Assembly (NCBI GenBank): GCA_018398815.1
Contig: CM031607.1
Span: forward strand, 89,632,178 to 89,696,177
Reading direction: 5' to 3'
DNA: 64,000 nt
Source of the DNA: Conus ventricosus
Lineage: Eukaryota > Mollusca > Gastropoda > Neogastropoda > Conidae
The notes beneath the pieces are model-generated. The model had not been told where the DNA came from and did not search any database. It saw nothing but the letters and a program-made list of their open reading frames with translations. Positions 24,529-35,490 of the stretch are shown piece by piece (positions within the stretch are counted from its first letter, which is position 1; each line of letters begins with the position of its first letter). Made by a program: the position numbers and the translations under genes.

Positions 24529-25905
24529 TTTCACGGGCAAAAATAAAACAACCGATTCGGGTCAGCCCCCCCAACTCAACTGGCATAACTCAAACTCAAA
24601 AATTTGAGGCCAGGGAATGGCCTCAAAAGTCGGGCCCAGCCTTTAACATCGCCCACCTTTGGGCACAGTGAGGGGGTAACCTAATCCTCCACGGGGCGGC
24701 CGGCCCCCCAGACAGACTAAGCCCCCTTGACCCACCCTCGTTCTGCCCCAAAGGATCGCAACTCGGCCAGACTGATCTGGCTAAATTTACAGGCGGGGTC
24801 CACAGTTGGGCCGACGCTAGCCAATTTTTAGAACCATGTCCCCCATCAAAACCAGCACCGCCCGCTAAGTAGGGAAGGGGGAAAGGGGTGTTGGGGGGGG
24901 CAAAATCAAAACTAATTAATTAATGACCCATTACCCCCCAGAGAAAGGCGGTAGCTGACTGTCATGATTGAATATCCAATGAAATTAGAGGGGGGCAACC
25001 TCAGAATAAAGGCGCGAAAAAAATTCTGACCAATGGTACTCGCCCTTTGACAGGTGAGAACACAAATAAGAAAGGTCAACGGAGAAACAGGGGGAGAACA
25101 AAACAGACAGACAGAGAGAGGAAGAGGTTCGGGGTGTAAGCTCTGAAAGGAGAGAAAGCAGAGAGATGAGAGGAGGAGAGAAGAGAACCCAAGTTGAGGC
25201 ATTAGCACGAGATAGAGTCTGCAGAGGGAGGACTAAGGAAGATGTGGAGAGTGAGAGTTGCTAACTAAGAGAGAAAAAAAAGAAAAAGAAAAAAAAAAGA
25301 AAAGAAAAGCAACCATGTCCATTTGATAAAAGGGAGACTAGAAGAAAAGAGGGTGCAATGCGTTAATGCAGGGAAAAAAGAAAGGAGAACAGATCGATGT
25401 CTAATAGTCACTGTTCCACTGAACCCGGGGTTCGACCTCATAAACCTGGCAGCGTCACTTCGTCAAGCAGAACCACAGGCCAACGCCAGTGCCACAGTCT
25501 AAACCCGACCAGTGCCAACAGTCTGCCGGGGGTCCAACCTGACCTGTGCCAGCAGTCGTGTTGTGCTTGGAAGTGACAGTGAAAAGAAACAAAGAAAAAA
25601 AAAAGAGAAAAAAGAAAAGACAGTGATTCGTGTGAGTTTAAAATCACCTGACCAGGTAAAATAGAAATCTATTTAACCCCGGGGTTTGTTAATGATGATT
25701 TAGATAAATGGTTTTGTGAAGTCCAAGGAAAGAGAGAAGATTTATTTTTGTTTGACTCCATATCATTGATGTTTGGTTCTATGATCATGTGTAGTACAGT
25801 TATAGACTTTACTGTGGTTTGATGTGACGAATGCATGATATATGAATGAATTGAAGCAACTGTGAGTGTTGTTTGGGCTGTGCGCTAGTCCTTCCTCCAC
25901 TGACA
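24529..25905 (-). repeat. LTR-like repeat P, copy 3 (minus)
   Basis: Nearly the reverse complement of copy 4. It ends with tgaca at 25901-25905, then a spacer of six bases (25906-25911), then copy 4 in the opposite orientation. Confidence 0.62.
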
Positions 25906-25911
25906 TACCAA

Positions 25912-27234
25912 TGCAGTGGAGGAAGGACTAGCGGGAAAAGCCCAAACACACTCACAGCTTGCTTACAATCTCATTCATATATCATGCATTCGTCACATCA
26001 AACCACTAGTAAAGTCTATAACTTTACTACACATAATCATTTAAGCAACATCAATGCGCATGGAATCAAACAAAATAAAACATTCCTCTTTTCCTTGAAC
26101 TTCACAAAACCATTTATCTAAATCATCATTAACTAACCCGGGTATAAAATAGATTTCTACTTTACCTGGCCAGGTGATCTTAACTATTCACGAATCACTG
26201 TCTTTTCTTTTCTTCTTTTTTTTCTTTCTTTTCTTTTCACTGTCACTTTCACAAACACCAGTCACGACACAACTGCTGGCACTGGTCAGTTTGGACCGCT
26301 GGCACTGGTCAGGTTAGACCGCTGGCGTTGGTCAGGTTGGACTGCTGATGAAAGTGGCGCTGCCAGTATGAGGTCGAACCCCAGTTCAGATTGAACAGTG
26401 ACTACCAGACATCGATCTGTTCTCCTTTCTTTCTTCCTGCATTAACGCATGCACTCTCTCTCTCTCTTCTGGTCTGCTCTATCAAATGGACATGATTGCT
26501 TTCTTTCTTTTTCTTTTTCTTTTTTTTCTCTTCATCAGTTAGCAACTCTCTCTCTCAACATCTCTCCTTAGTCTTCCTCTGCAGACTCTATCTAGTGCTA
26601 ATGCTTCAACTCGGTTCTGTTCACTCCTCTCATCTCTCTGCTCTTCTCTCGTCAGAGCCTACTCCCAGAACCTCTCCCTCTCTCTCTGGTTCTTCTTTCC
26701 CTTCTCCCTCTTGTTCTCACTCTCCTCACTTCTTATCCTCATCCTATGTGTCAAAGGGTGAGTACCATTGGTCAGTATTTTTTCCCGCCTTATACTGAGG
26801 TTACCTCCCCTCTCATTCCATTGGACGTTCAAATCGTCAAAGTCACATCTACTGGCCTTGCTCTCTGTGGTGGTCAATGGTCATTTATTAATTAGCTTGA
26901 TTTTACCCCCACCACCAATACCTTCCCCCTTCCTACTTCAACCGGCGACGTCTGGCTTAACTGTGGGCGCTGGTCGCAAATTGGCTAGATCAGTCTGACC
27001 CAGGCGCCGAGACCCGTCTGGCCAGACCTCTCGAGACGTCGGTCCAGCTACTTAGTCTGTCTGCTGGACAGTGCTGTCTCCGTGAGGACTAAAATAGCCT
27101 ATTCGCTGTGCCTAATTGCTGACGCGACACCGACGTCGTCTGCCTGGAGACCAGAATGTTTGGGTTTGGACTTATGTCCGATTGAACTGGCTGGCGACTG
27201 ACCACGAATTCGGTTTTTCTATTTTTTTGTCCGT

Positions 27235-27238
<4 letters not shown>
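25912..27238 (+). repeat. LTR-like repeat P, copy 4 (best preserved)
   Basis: Starts tgcagtggagg (tgtcagtgg in sisters) and ends gtccgtgaca, giving TG...CA ends. It contains three imperfect 23-bp units around 26275-26345. No internal region follows: a CA microsatellite begins immediately. Confidence 0.65.

Positions 27239-27293
<55 letters not shown>
27237..27293. repeat. (CA)n microsatellite
   Basis: Pure CA dinucleotides directly at the end of LTR-like copy 4. A similar CA tract lies just before copy 1 at 13129-13204. Confidence 0.95.
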
Positions 27294-27295
<2 letters not shown>

Positions 27296-27780
27296 ATATT
27301 TTCCGTTAAAATGAGGGAGAAATGGGTCAAAGGAAGGTGCCTTGGAGAGAAGCGAATCAGAAGACAAATGTGTCAGCATGGAATTCCTCCAGAGGCGAAT
27401 CAGGACAAGAAACAGGAGCTGACCGAGTTTGCAAAGTACTAAAGCGCAGGAATGAATTATTGTTCAATGTTTTGTTCGACATAATAATTCACTTTATTGT
27501 ATTTTATGTCCTGGCCATACGTTTACCAGAACTATGCGTCAGTTGTTTCTGTACAAAGGTCTGAATTTCACGTCGTATTGAATCAAGTAACTAGAGCTAC
27601 CAATCATACACCTTACTATTACACTGACACAAGCCGTCAAATCTTGGACTGTAACGCTGCTAACTTCCTAGTGGTCGGAACCCTCATTACGGATGATGCA
27701 CGCGCATTTTTTTCCAAGCGTGGCTACATTGTGATCTCCCTGTTGATTTTCTGAGTTGATCATTCGCGCTCTTATGTATA
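27294..27780. other. Unique-looking DNA, no gene recognised
   Basis: Two overlapping plus-strand frames of 80-85 codons exist (27322-27564 and 27497-27754) but show no domain or codon pattern that I recognise. Confidence 0.4.
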
Positions 27781-27975
27781 ATACTACTACTAATAATAAC
27801 GCACGATGATAATAATATTAATCATAAGAGCAGAAGAAGAAGAGAGAAGAAGAAGAAGAAGAAGAAGAAGAGTAACATAATAGTAGTAGTAATAATACTA
27901 ATACTAATAGTAATGACAACAATAACAAAAATAATGATAATAATAATGATGATGATGATGTGATAGTAAAATATA
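27781..27975. repeat. Trinucleotide microsatellite cluster (AAT, AGA, GAT)
   Basis: Interspersed taa/aat, aga and gat runs, with no coding potential. Confidence 0.9.
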
Positions 27976-27994
27976 ATGATGATAATAAGAAAAC

Positions 27995-28283
27995 CATTTT
28001 AAAGCGCCTTGCCAAAGGTTCTAAAACGCTGACAATCAACACACAAGTGTACACAACGGGCTGCCTACCTGGGAAGTGTCAACTGAAGAGCTGCCTGCTG
28101 GCACTTCATTCAGTCATTTTCCGTGTCATCCAGTCAATATCGTTCACTGAATCTCTTATTTTTCTTCATTCTTTCCATTTCTCACGCAGGGTGCATGCTT
28201 TGTGTAACGTGTCATCCATACCAACGGCCAAACTGGCCTCTCTCCGAAACTTGGTGATGGGATTTAAGTGTATGCAACATGTT
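27995..28283 (-). mobile_element. SINE family 1, copy 2, tail part (split by LTR element)
   Basis: Matches the tail and body of the SINE at 11525-11997 (agcgcc, then gctgcctacctggg, then ccataccaacggccaa). It breaks off at the ATGTT target site 28279-28283. The remaining part resumes at 33798-33990. Confidence 0.8.
28279..28283. repeat. Target-site duplication ATGTT (left)
   Basis: Identical to 33798-33802 on the other side of the LTR retrotransposon. Five bases is the normal length for Ty3/gypsy-type integrases. Confidence 0.8.
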
Positions 28284-29189
28284 TGTAATGTTGCAGTTAT
28301 CCAATTCACACACCGTTTATACCACAACATTCACTCCCACAATTTTACTTTTCATCAAGGAGCCCGCAACATTAACTAACTCGGCTCGCAATACATTAAC
28401 TAACTCGGCTCACAATTACGCTATCTGACTCCCAGAAATTAATACTCAAAAGACCCAATAAACCACCACAAATTTTCTAATTCTCAAACAACATCACATC
28501 AAATTCATCCTTCCTAGCAAAACAACAACTTCACCGTAGTCACAGTTCAATGGCTTTCATTACAACTGGAGATATTGGTGAGATGTAAGTGCATCTAGTC
28601 TATCATCACAGACTTAACAATTCCTGATATCAAATCGTCCCAAACTGGCCATGCCTGATGAATCCTTTCCATGTTGGATATCAGACTACTGTTCAACTGC
28701 AAGTCAACACAGATAGGTATACAGAAGAGATCCAATGGTCAACTTACTGGACCTGGCAGGAAAAGAACCAAGGCAGTTTGAATGTCTCCGAAGCTGAAAC
28801 TCTCCAAGTCAGTCTCAATCCGTACCAACCACACACAAAAATATTAATACATTTGGCAGTCACATGAACTCCTCCCCTGGTGTGTATTATCTGATGGCAT
28901 TTTGAATTCAGTTCACAGCGCAGTAGCAGCACTGTCCAGTTCAGCACAGCTCCTTCAGCTCGTCGTGGAATTTCACCACTCAACACAGCCCGATAAAGTC
29001 ATGATTCACAAAGATGACACCGCTTGTCACAACACGGCTGGACCCAAACTAGTAAACACAAGTTCAGTTATCATATAAAAACATATTCTTTTTCTCTTGA
29101 AAGACTAACATTTCATCCACTATATTCTGGTTGTCAACTGACAAACTCCATCTCCATAGTCGTTCCCCTCAGATGTCATAAAAACAATT

Positions 29190-29301
29190 TTGTCATCAAG
29201 CCTATTTTGACGTCATTTCATTTTGCTACGTAATTCTGCGTTCACCCTCATTAACCCTTTATCTTCCTTTCACCTTAATTCTTTCTGGTTTATACATCAT
29301 T
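29190..29301. repeat. 112-bp duplication, left copy
   Basis: Identical by eye to 29882-29993. The two copies bracket a poly-A-ended insertion. Only one copy exists in the other LTR (about 33669-33778). Confidence 0.88.
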
Positions 29302-29831
29302 AGTCTCAGACCGAAATGGAAATCCGTTATCATCATCTTAATCATCCTCATTCCCATTGATCAGCATTAAAAAAAAAATGTCTCAAATTCTGTGGCCCTT
29401 CATGCCCTGCTCTCATGGTGACCTCAGTTTCGATGTCCTCTCCGCGTCTGTGGCCTTGGTTTGATTCCGTCGGGGTCACCGGGTATCGGCGAGTCCATGG
29501 GGCTGTCGTGGACGGACGTGGTGGCGCCCTCCGGAGGGAGAGCTCACTCACGCCGGCTCCGCGACTAAGCAATTATTGTCGTCAGTAGGGGGCTTAGTAG
29601 GTGGTGTCCTGCGTATGTTAGATCAGAACAGGCGCCACTGAACACCACCGAAGTGACTCGGCAGCAGTGCAGTGTCTCCTCCGGTGGGTTGCCTCATGAC
29701 GACTTGACATTGACTGCTCCCTGTGGATTGCTGTGCCGGGGCTGCGGTGGGGCCAGCCGGGCTATGGCTGTGGACGGGTGTCAGAATGAGCGGCATGGGT
29801 GCACTGCCTCTGAGGTAGCGCACAGGTTGGG

Positions 29832-29881
<50 letters not shown>
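29302..29881 (+). mobile_element. Poly-A retroposon (SINE family 2 without tRNA head)
   Basis: A 580-bp insertion starting agtctcagaccgaaatgg and ending in about 44 A (29838-29881). It matches 59338-59896 throughout but lacks the tRNA-derived head present there, so it is 5'-truncated or a different unit boundary. It is inserted in the LTR of the gypsy-type element. Confidence 0.82.
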
Positions 29882-29884
<3 letters not shown>

Positions 29885-30011
29885 TCATCAAGCCTATTTT
29901 GACGTCATTTCATTTTGCTACGTAATTCTGCGTTCACCCTCATTAACCCTTTATCTTCCTTTCACCTTAATTCTTTCTGGTTTATACATCATTTGTTCCC
30001 ATCACATGACA

Positions 30012-30022
30012 CCCCCCTTCCC
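30012..30022 (-). promoter_or_regulatory. Polypurine tract of LTR retrotransposon
   Basis: In element sense gggaagggggg immediately precedes the TG of the 3' LTR, which is the primer position for plus-strand DNA synthesis in LTR retroelements. Confidence 0.8.
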
Positions 30023-30468
30023 AGGGTAAAATTTTTTGGATTTATCCAAAAAATTTTGTTATAGAAATTGACAGTTTTTATACCCTAAGCATACCTAAAT
30101 ATAAAACATGCACATGCACAAAAACCTCGATAGGCAAAAACCTCATAAACTCGGTGCCCATTTCACATCATTTTTCTCCAAGAAAATGTAGGCCTTGTAT
30201 CATATTCTTAAAATAAAGCTATTGTAACCCTGTCAAGGCCACATGTCTGTCAAACACTTCCTTAATGAAGTATTGAAATTTTCCAGAACAAACAACAATG
30301 CAGTAATTCTCAATAATCAAATACACAACATTGCAAATATCAAACTTCTTAAATCATTTGTGGTCCTCATTATACAAATATTCTTTGCCATTCCCAGTTT
30401 CCTTCACAAAGACGTGTCTCACTCATCCCCAGCAATTTTTCCAAAATAGACGTGGTAGGGGAATGGTT

Positions 30469-30735
30469 TCACGAAATAGGTTTCTCAGTCGTCACCATTA
30501 AGCGATGGGGGTCTACGTTGTGACCGCTACCTGGTTTGTCAGTCAGTACATCCTTGTAGTCTTTGAGAAGATCAGTCAATTTTGCTCTGTGCTCTGATAG
30601 TAAGTTTTCGTCTACTACCACGTCGTGATATGTCTCACCTTTTACCGTCAGAGTTGGGAGTTTGACTATGTCTTTTTGGTCCACAATCACACCAACATTC
30701 ACACAAGTATTGGCACCCTCACTCTTCGGTTGCAC
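30469..30735 (-). pseudogene. pol linker between protease and reverse transcriptase
   Basis: An 88-codon minus-strand frame containing LLKDYKDVLTDKPG, the conserved leader just upstream of gypsy-type reverse transcriptases (D-V-x-T-D-x-P-G, then a V-x-x-x-R-L...PI block). The frame ends at the point where the reverse transcriptase palm should begin, and none is found between here and the 3' LTR at 30012. Confidence 0.75.
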
Positions 30736-30891
30736 ATTGGGGACAGAGGGAGGTGCGCTTATAGTGTTGACGGGTAGGATGTCAGAGTTGGGATGGGTTT
30801 GCTACCTGTCTGTTTTTCTTTCTGTTGGCGAGTCGCTACATTGCTTGGTATGTACAACCTACTTTCTCCCCCATGTGTAGAAGAGACTCGT

Positions 30892-31130
30892 TCAAGGTTC
30901 CCTAGTATGAGATCTGTTTACTGGCTCCTCAATCACACATGCCAATAGGGTGCCTGTGTAATGCGGACAAATAACTTCTATCTTGGCCAGTGGGAAGGTT
31001 CCTATTCTACCTCCAAAAGTGCGGCACTGTTGTTCTTCACCAGTGTACTGGTCCTCTCTGACAAGGATTTTCTTTACCCTGCTATGGTACACCCATATCT
31101 CTCAGCAGGGAAGCCTCAAACCCATTTACA
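30892..31130 (-). pseudogene. Retropepsin-type protease relic (pol)
   Basis: Continues from gag: SLLRDMG near 31090-31110 occupies the position of the aspartic active-site triad D-T/S-G, here with Met in the middle. CRTFGGRIGTFPLAKIEV follows, then, after a frame change, DLILGN near 30890-30905, matching the G-N end of the fold. The active-site change and frame break argue that it is inactive, unless these are sequence errors. Confidence 0.7.
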
Positions 31131-31985
31131 GTGCATGATTCAATCATGAGGCCCTCTGTGGAGGCACTAAACACATAGGCATGTTTCACCCCCTCTACAC
31201 ATTGGTTTTGTTGTATATTTTCAGCATATGTTTCTCTCATCTCTGGGATTGTGTTGGCATTTTCAAACTGCGCTGCAACATTCGCAAAGGTGGCTGGGCA
31301 CTGGCTGCGCGCGTGGAATCTGCCCCCACAAGTCCAACATGTGACATCTGCATTGGACCTGCTCTGTTGGAACGTTTGACTTCTACTTCTTCTTGCGCCA
31401 CTCGAAACAAATTTTGGAAATCCCCACGTGGTGGGTACATGTATTGCCCCCGACTGGCGAAAATTCCGCGATTTGAATTTGAGGAGGGTATGAAATGGGC
31501 CTGGTGCTCTGAAAAATTGTGACAGTCCCGGTGGTCTGTAGTTTCCTCTGCCATTTCCATAAAGTGGACCTGATGAAAACCGGTTGAAACTCCCTCTTGT
31601 GAACTGATTTTTTTGCACTTGGGCGCTGACATTTGCGTCAAACACAGACTGAATTTGGCCGGTTTTTGTGCAAGATCTGTCTGGGTGCGCTGTACGGTAT
31701 TAATCAGCCAATTTGCATAACTCTTCGGCGGAATTAAATGAGCGCTCTTTGAGAAAAATCGCCAGATCTTTTGATACGCTGTTGATAATTTGTTCTCTCA
31801 CAAAAAGATCGCGAAGGTCATCGAAAGTTTTTGTGGGTTTTGAAAGGTCAATCCAGCCATCCAACAATGACTTATGCGGTGAGGTACGCGGCGAAGGATT
31901 CACCTTTTTCCGGACGTCTGAATCTGTGTCTGAATTGTTCGTTTGTACATTGGAACTTTTTGAGCAGTTTCAGCTTTGAGCTCCG
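31082..31985 (-). pseudogene. gag polyprotein with CCHC zinc knuckle
   Basis: The minus-strand segment at 31700-31903 carries DLRDLFVREQIINS and LAIFLKERSFNSAEEL, the capsid C-terminal pattern of gypsy-type gag. At 31082-31645 an Arg/Gly/Pro-rich stretch leads to the zinc knuckle CWTCGGRFHARSQC (C-x2-C-x4-H-x4-C, about 31299-31340), then the run-up to the protease. In-frame interruptions lie near 31650-31700. It would package element RNA in cytoplasmic particles if intact. Confidence 0.78.
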
Positions 31986-32761
31986 TCCAAGTCAGATCCT
32001 CATTTTGCAACTAACGTATGGTACGTGTGAGAGCACTACCTTAAAAAGAGAGGCAATTATAGCGTCCATTTGTCTTCAGGCCAACTGCATGATTTGGCAT
32101 GACTCAAACCTGAAAAAGAAGAGTCAATTTCATCCTTTGTTTCCTCGAATTGTGGGAGCTGGGAAGCATTTATTATTTTCAAAGGAAGCATCGCTGTCTG
32201 AGTTTCTCCATGCTGAGGTCATGGCTGCTCTAGTGTCTAGCTCCTTAAGTTGTTTTCATGCTCATGAATTAACTCTACTTCTTCAGCTCTTTGTCGTTTT
32301 CTATTTTCTGTTGTTCTACCCTATTCTCTTTTCTTCTAGTTTTGCATTCCTTTCCAATATTCTATCTGCTCTTTCTTGGCACGTTGTCATAATTAACTAT
32401 AGTTTCCCACCCGTTTGGCCCAACGCATTCACTTGTTGCATCCAAGCTTCAAAGCCCGACATTTTTGGTACTGTTATCACAACACGAAAAGCAAAAAAAA
32501 AAAAAGAAAAGAAAAAAGAAACGGTAAAAAAAATTGCTCTATGATTATGAACAATGTGACAAATGCTGCTTTTAAAATTGTTTTCACGATAAAAGTTTTT
32601 CATTGTTAAAATATAATTCCTCTCTCAGCCCACACAATGTAATAGAACCTCTATAACACTGTTCAACCAAAACACAGACTAATACATACGTAACCAAAAT
32701 TGAAATCTTAGACTCCTAGCAAGTGATAATCCATTTTTAAATATTCTATGCTAACCTAGCA

Positions 32762-32779
32762 TCACGTCGGGGTCACCAC
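32762..32779 (-). promoter_or_regulatory. Primer-binding-site candidate
   Basis: One base inside the 5' LTR, element sense reads tggtgaccccgacgtga. A start with TGG (pairing to a tRNA CCA end) at this position is diagnostic of a retroelement primer site. The matching tRNA is not identified. Confidence 0.65.
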
Positions 32780-33797
32780 TGTAATGTTGCGTATCCCAAA
32801 TTCACACACCGTTTATACCACTAACATTCACTCACCACAATTTTACTTTTCAATCAAGGAGCCCGCAACATTAACTATCTCGGCTCGAAAATTACGCTAT
32901 CTGACTCCCGAAATTAATACTCAAAAGACCAATAAACCACCACAATTTTCTAATTCTCAAACAACATCACATCACATTCAATCCTTCCCTAGCAAAACAA
33001 CTTCACCGTAGTCACAGTTAAATGGCTTTCTTTACAACTGGAGATATTGGGAGTTGTAAATGCATCTAGTCTATCATCACAGACTTAAAAAATTTCCTGA
33101 TATCAAATCGTCCAAACTGCCCATGCCTGAGAATCCTTTCCGTGTTGGATATCAGACTACTTTTTCAACTGCAAGTCACACAGATAGGTTACAGAAGAGA
33201 TCCAATGGTCAACTTACTGGACCTGGCGGAAAAGAACCAAGGCATTTGAATGTCTCCTGAAGCTGAAACTCTCCAAGTCAGTCTCAATCCGTACCAAACC
33301 ACACACAAAAATATTAATACATTTGGCAGTCACATAAAACTCCTCCCTGGTGTGTATTATCTGACGACATTTTGGATTCAGTTCACAGCGCAGTAGCAGA
33401 CACTGTCCAGTCCAGCACAGCTCCTCAGCTCGTCGTGGAATTTCACCACTCAACACACCCCGATAAAGTAATGATTCACAAAGTTGACACCTTTTGTCAC
33501 AACACGGCTGGCCCCAAACTAGTAAACACAAATTCAGTTATCATATAAAAACATATTCTTTTTCTCTTGAAAGACTAACATTTCATCCACTATTTTTCGG
33601 GTTTTGTCAACTGACAAAACTCCATCTCCTTAGTCGTTCCTCCTCAGATGTCTTTAAAAACAATTTTTGTCATAAAAGCCTATTTTGACGTCATTTCATT
33701 TTGCTACGTAATTCTGCGTTCACCCTCATTAACCCATTATCTTCCTTCACCTTAACTCTTTCTGGTTATAACATCATTTGTTTCCCATCACATGACA
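32780..33797 (-). repeat. 5' LTR of gypsy-type retrotransposon
   Basis: 1018 bp, plus-strand ends tgtaatgttgc and catgaca. It aligns along its length with 28284-30011 apart from the retroposon insertion, with scattered small indels. Confidence 0.88.
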
Positions 33798-33990
33798 ATG
33801 TTATGCGTGCGTTCACACACGGAACTTCGGTTTGGACTCTTTGGGAAATGGAGTCAGATACAATGTTAACTCTGAGGAAAATCCCCCTGTACCGAAGGGC
33901 CCCCGGCGAAATCGAGCCTGCACCCTCAGGTCACCAAGTTTTACGAGTCCGGCGCTCGACCAACAGAGCTGTTCCCGCTCCCGGTTCAAG
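33798..33990 (-). mobile_element. SINE family 1, copy 2, tRNA-head part
   Basis: Starts with the right ATGTT duplication (33798-33802), then the SINE body (cgtgcgttcacacacgg) and tRNA-like head with decayed boxes near 33945-33975. Joined to 27995-28283 it gives one SINE of the 11525-11997 family. Confidence 0.78.
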
Positions 33991-34228
33991 CAAATTTAAA
34001 TGATTTGAAGAAACATTCCCGAGTCGTGAGGTATTTCTCAGCTCACAAACAATTTGTTATTGATCAACTTGTTTGTTCCTACAATGCCTGTTTAAAAAAG
34101 TATGGGCAGCCACAGTTTTATTTGCTGGACTGATTTGGAACTGAAATGAGCTGTATATAAAAACTGGCCTTTTTTGTGACGTCAGGGGAAGGCTATTTTG
34201 AGCTGGAATGTTCATAAAAGAAACGCAT

Positions 34229-34262
<34 letters not shown>

Positions 34263-34890
34263 TTTCTCTCTCTCTCTCAACAGAAATAAATTGAAACAGA
34301 GGTGTGGAGGGCGAGGATAGGGCTCTTCAACGGGACTTTTACGGTCAGTGACGAGGGCAAAACGAAAAAGAAAGATGGCGAGTGGTTAAAGGGACAGGAG
34401 TGCGCGATATCTTGGTGGCTTTTTTGTGTTGTGGTGCTTTGCACTGACAATAGTATTTCGGCTACCAACATGACACGCGAGCTTTCGGCCCGCACTGGTT
34501 ATCCGAGGGTTACAGAAAACGCGAAAGGGTTCCATACGGAACTTTAAGTGCCTACGAAACATGGTGGACTGAAGGAATGAAAGCGGTGCAGAGGTCGAGT
34601 CGGAATGGCCAAGGTTAGGGACACACGGTGTTGAAATAACATGGACAGATTTAAACATACACTATTGACCGGGCTAACCCGAAGCGGATCCCCTGTGTTG
34701 CACCTCCTCCTGATGCTTAACCTCACTTATCTCTGGAAGAAGCTTGTCTTAAGTAATAAACGTGGAATCGAACCCAGGACCTAGTCTTAATACCAACGTG
34801 AAGCCAGATGAAGAAACCAAGAAACTAGAAACACACACTAGAAACAAAAACTGACCAACATAGAAACACAAATGTCACAAATACTCCAGC
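33991..34890. other. No gene recognised; (CT)n at 34226-34279
   Basis: A (CT)n microsatellite lies inside. The remaining DNA could be 5' UTR of the LINE whose ORF1 starts near 34892, but I see no diagnostic sequence. Confidence 0.4.
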
Positions 34891-34891
34891 C

Positions 34892-35490
34892 ATGAAATTA
34901 CTCTCAGATGCCTTCAGCTCTCAAGCAGAAACAATCAATAGAATCGATCAGAAGCGACTCTATGGCCCGAATCACTCAAAACCAACTACGCAAAGATATT
35001 TCGGACACGAAAAAAGCATACAAGCAAACAGAGACGCAGTTAAACATTTAACTGAGAAACAGCACACCCAGTGAATAGAGTTGACAGCATGGAGATGAGC
35101 TAGACAGGCTAGAGAGCTTCTCAAGAGAACAATGTGAAGATCTTTGGACTGAAGGAAATGCCGGATGAAAAGGAATAGAAAACTGCGAAGTCTTGGTAAA
35201 AGAACTGTTAGAGAAACATCTACCAGAAGAGGATTGGGCAGAAGATGCGATCGAGAGGGCGCATAGATTAGGGAGATTCAACCCGGCAAGTCACCAGCCA
35301 AGGCCTGTGTTAGTAAAGATGCTAAGGTGGAAAAGACGGGTTTAAATGCTGAGGAACTCTGTGGCTAGGGAGAGGTTAAAAAAAGAAGGAATTTGATTTG
35401 CCCAGGGCAGAACCAGACGACAGGCAGCGGTTCTAAAAGGACTGAGAGAAGAGGGCAGGTCAGGATACTTCGTTAGAGGCAAACTTTAAG
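34892..35490 (+). mobile_element. LINE ORF1-type protein relic (coiled coil + RRM-like)
   Basis: The plus strand encodes MKLLSDAFSSQAETINRID and ANRDAVKHLTEKQ (coiled-coil-like). After frame changes come RENNVKIFGLKE, then AEDAIERAHRLGRF and PRPVLVKML, ending with GYFVRGKL. The order coiled coil, RNNV-x-I-x-G, IERAHR-x-G, P-R-P-x-x-V-K is that of L1-type ORF1 RNA-binding proteins found in many animal LINEs. At least three frame changes and stops make it a relic. No ORF2 follows: unrelated DNA begins near 35490. Confidence 0.72.

Larger units (their letters stand above)
28284..30011 (-). repeat. 3' LTR (interrupted by a retroposon)
   Basis: Plus-strand ends are tgtaatgttgc and cacatgaca. Total 1728 bp, but removing the 29302-29881 insertion and one copy of its 112-bp duplication leaves about 1036 bp, close to the 1018 bp of the 5' LTR. 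Many small indels separate the two LTRs. Confidence 0.88.
28284..33797 (-). mobile_element. Ty3/gypsy-type LTR retrotransposon, internally deleted
   Basis: Complete integration unit on the minus strand: two long LTRs with TG...CA ends (TGTCATGTG...ACATTACA in element sense), a TGG-starting primer-binding-site candidate, a polypurine tract against the 3' LTR, and 5-bp target duplications ATGTT on both sides. The internal region is only about 2.8 kb. It encodes gag with a zinc knuckle, the protease and the linker before the reverse transcriptase, then stops: polymerase, RNase H and integrase are missing. It must therefore have been mobilised by a relative, or been deleted later. It interrupts a SINE, and its own 3' LTR was later interrupted by another retroposon. 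Confidence 0.88.
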
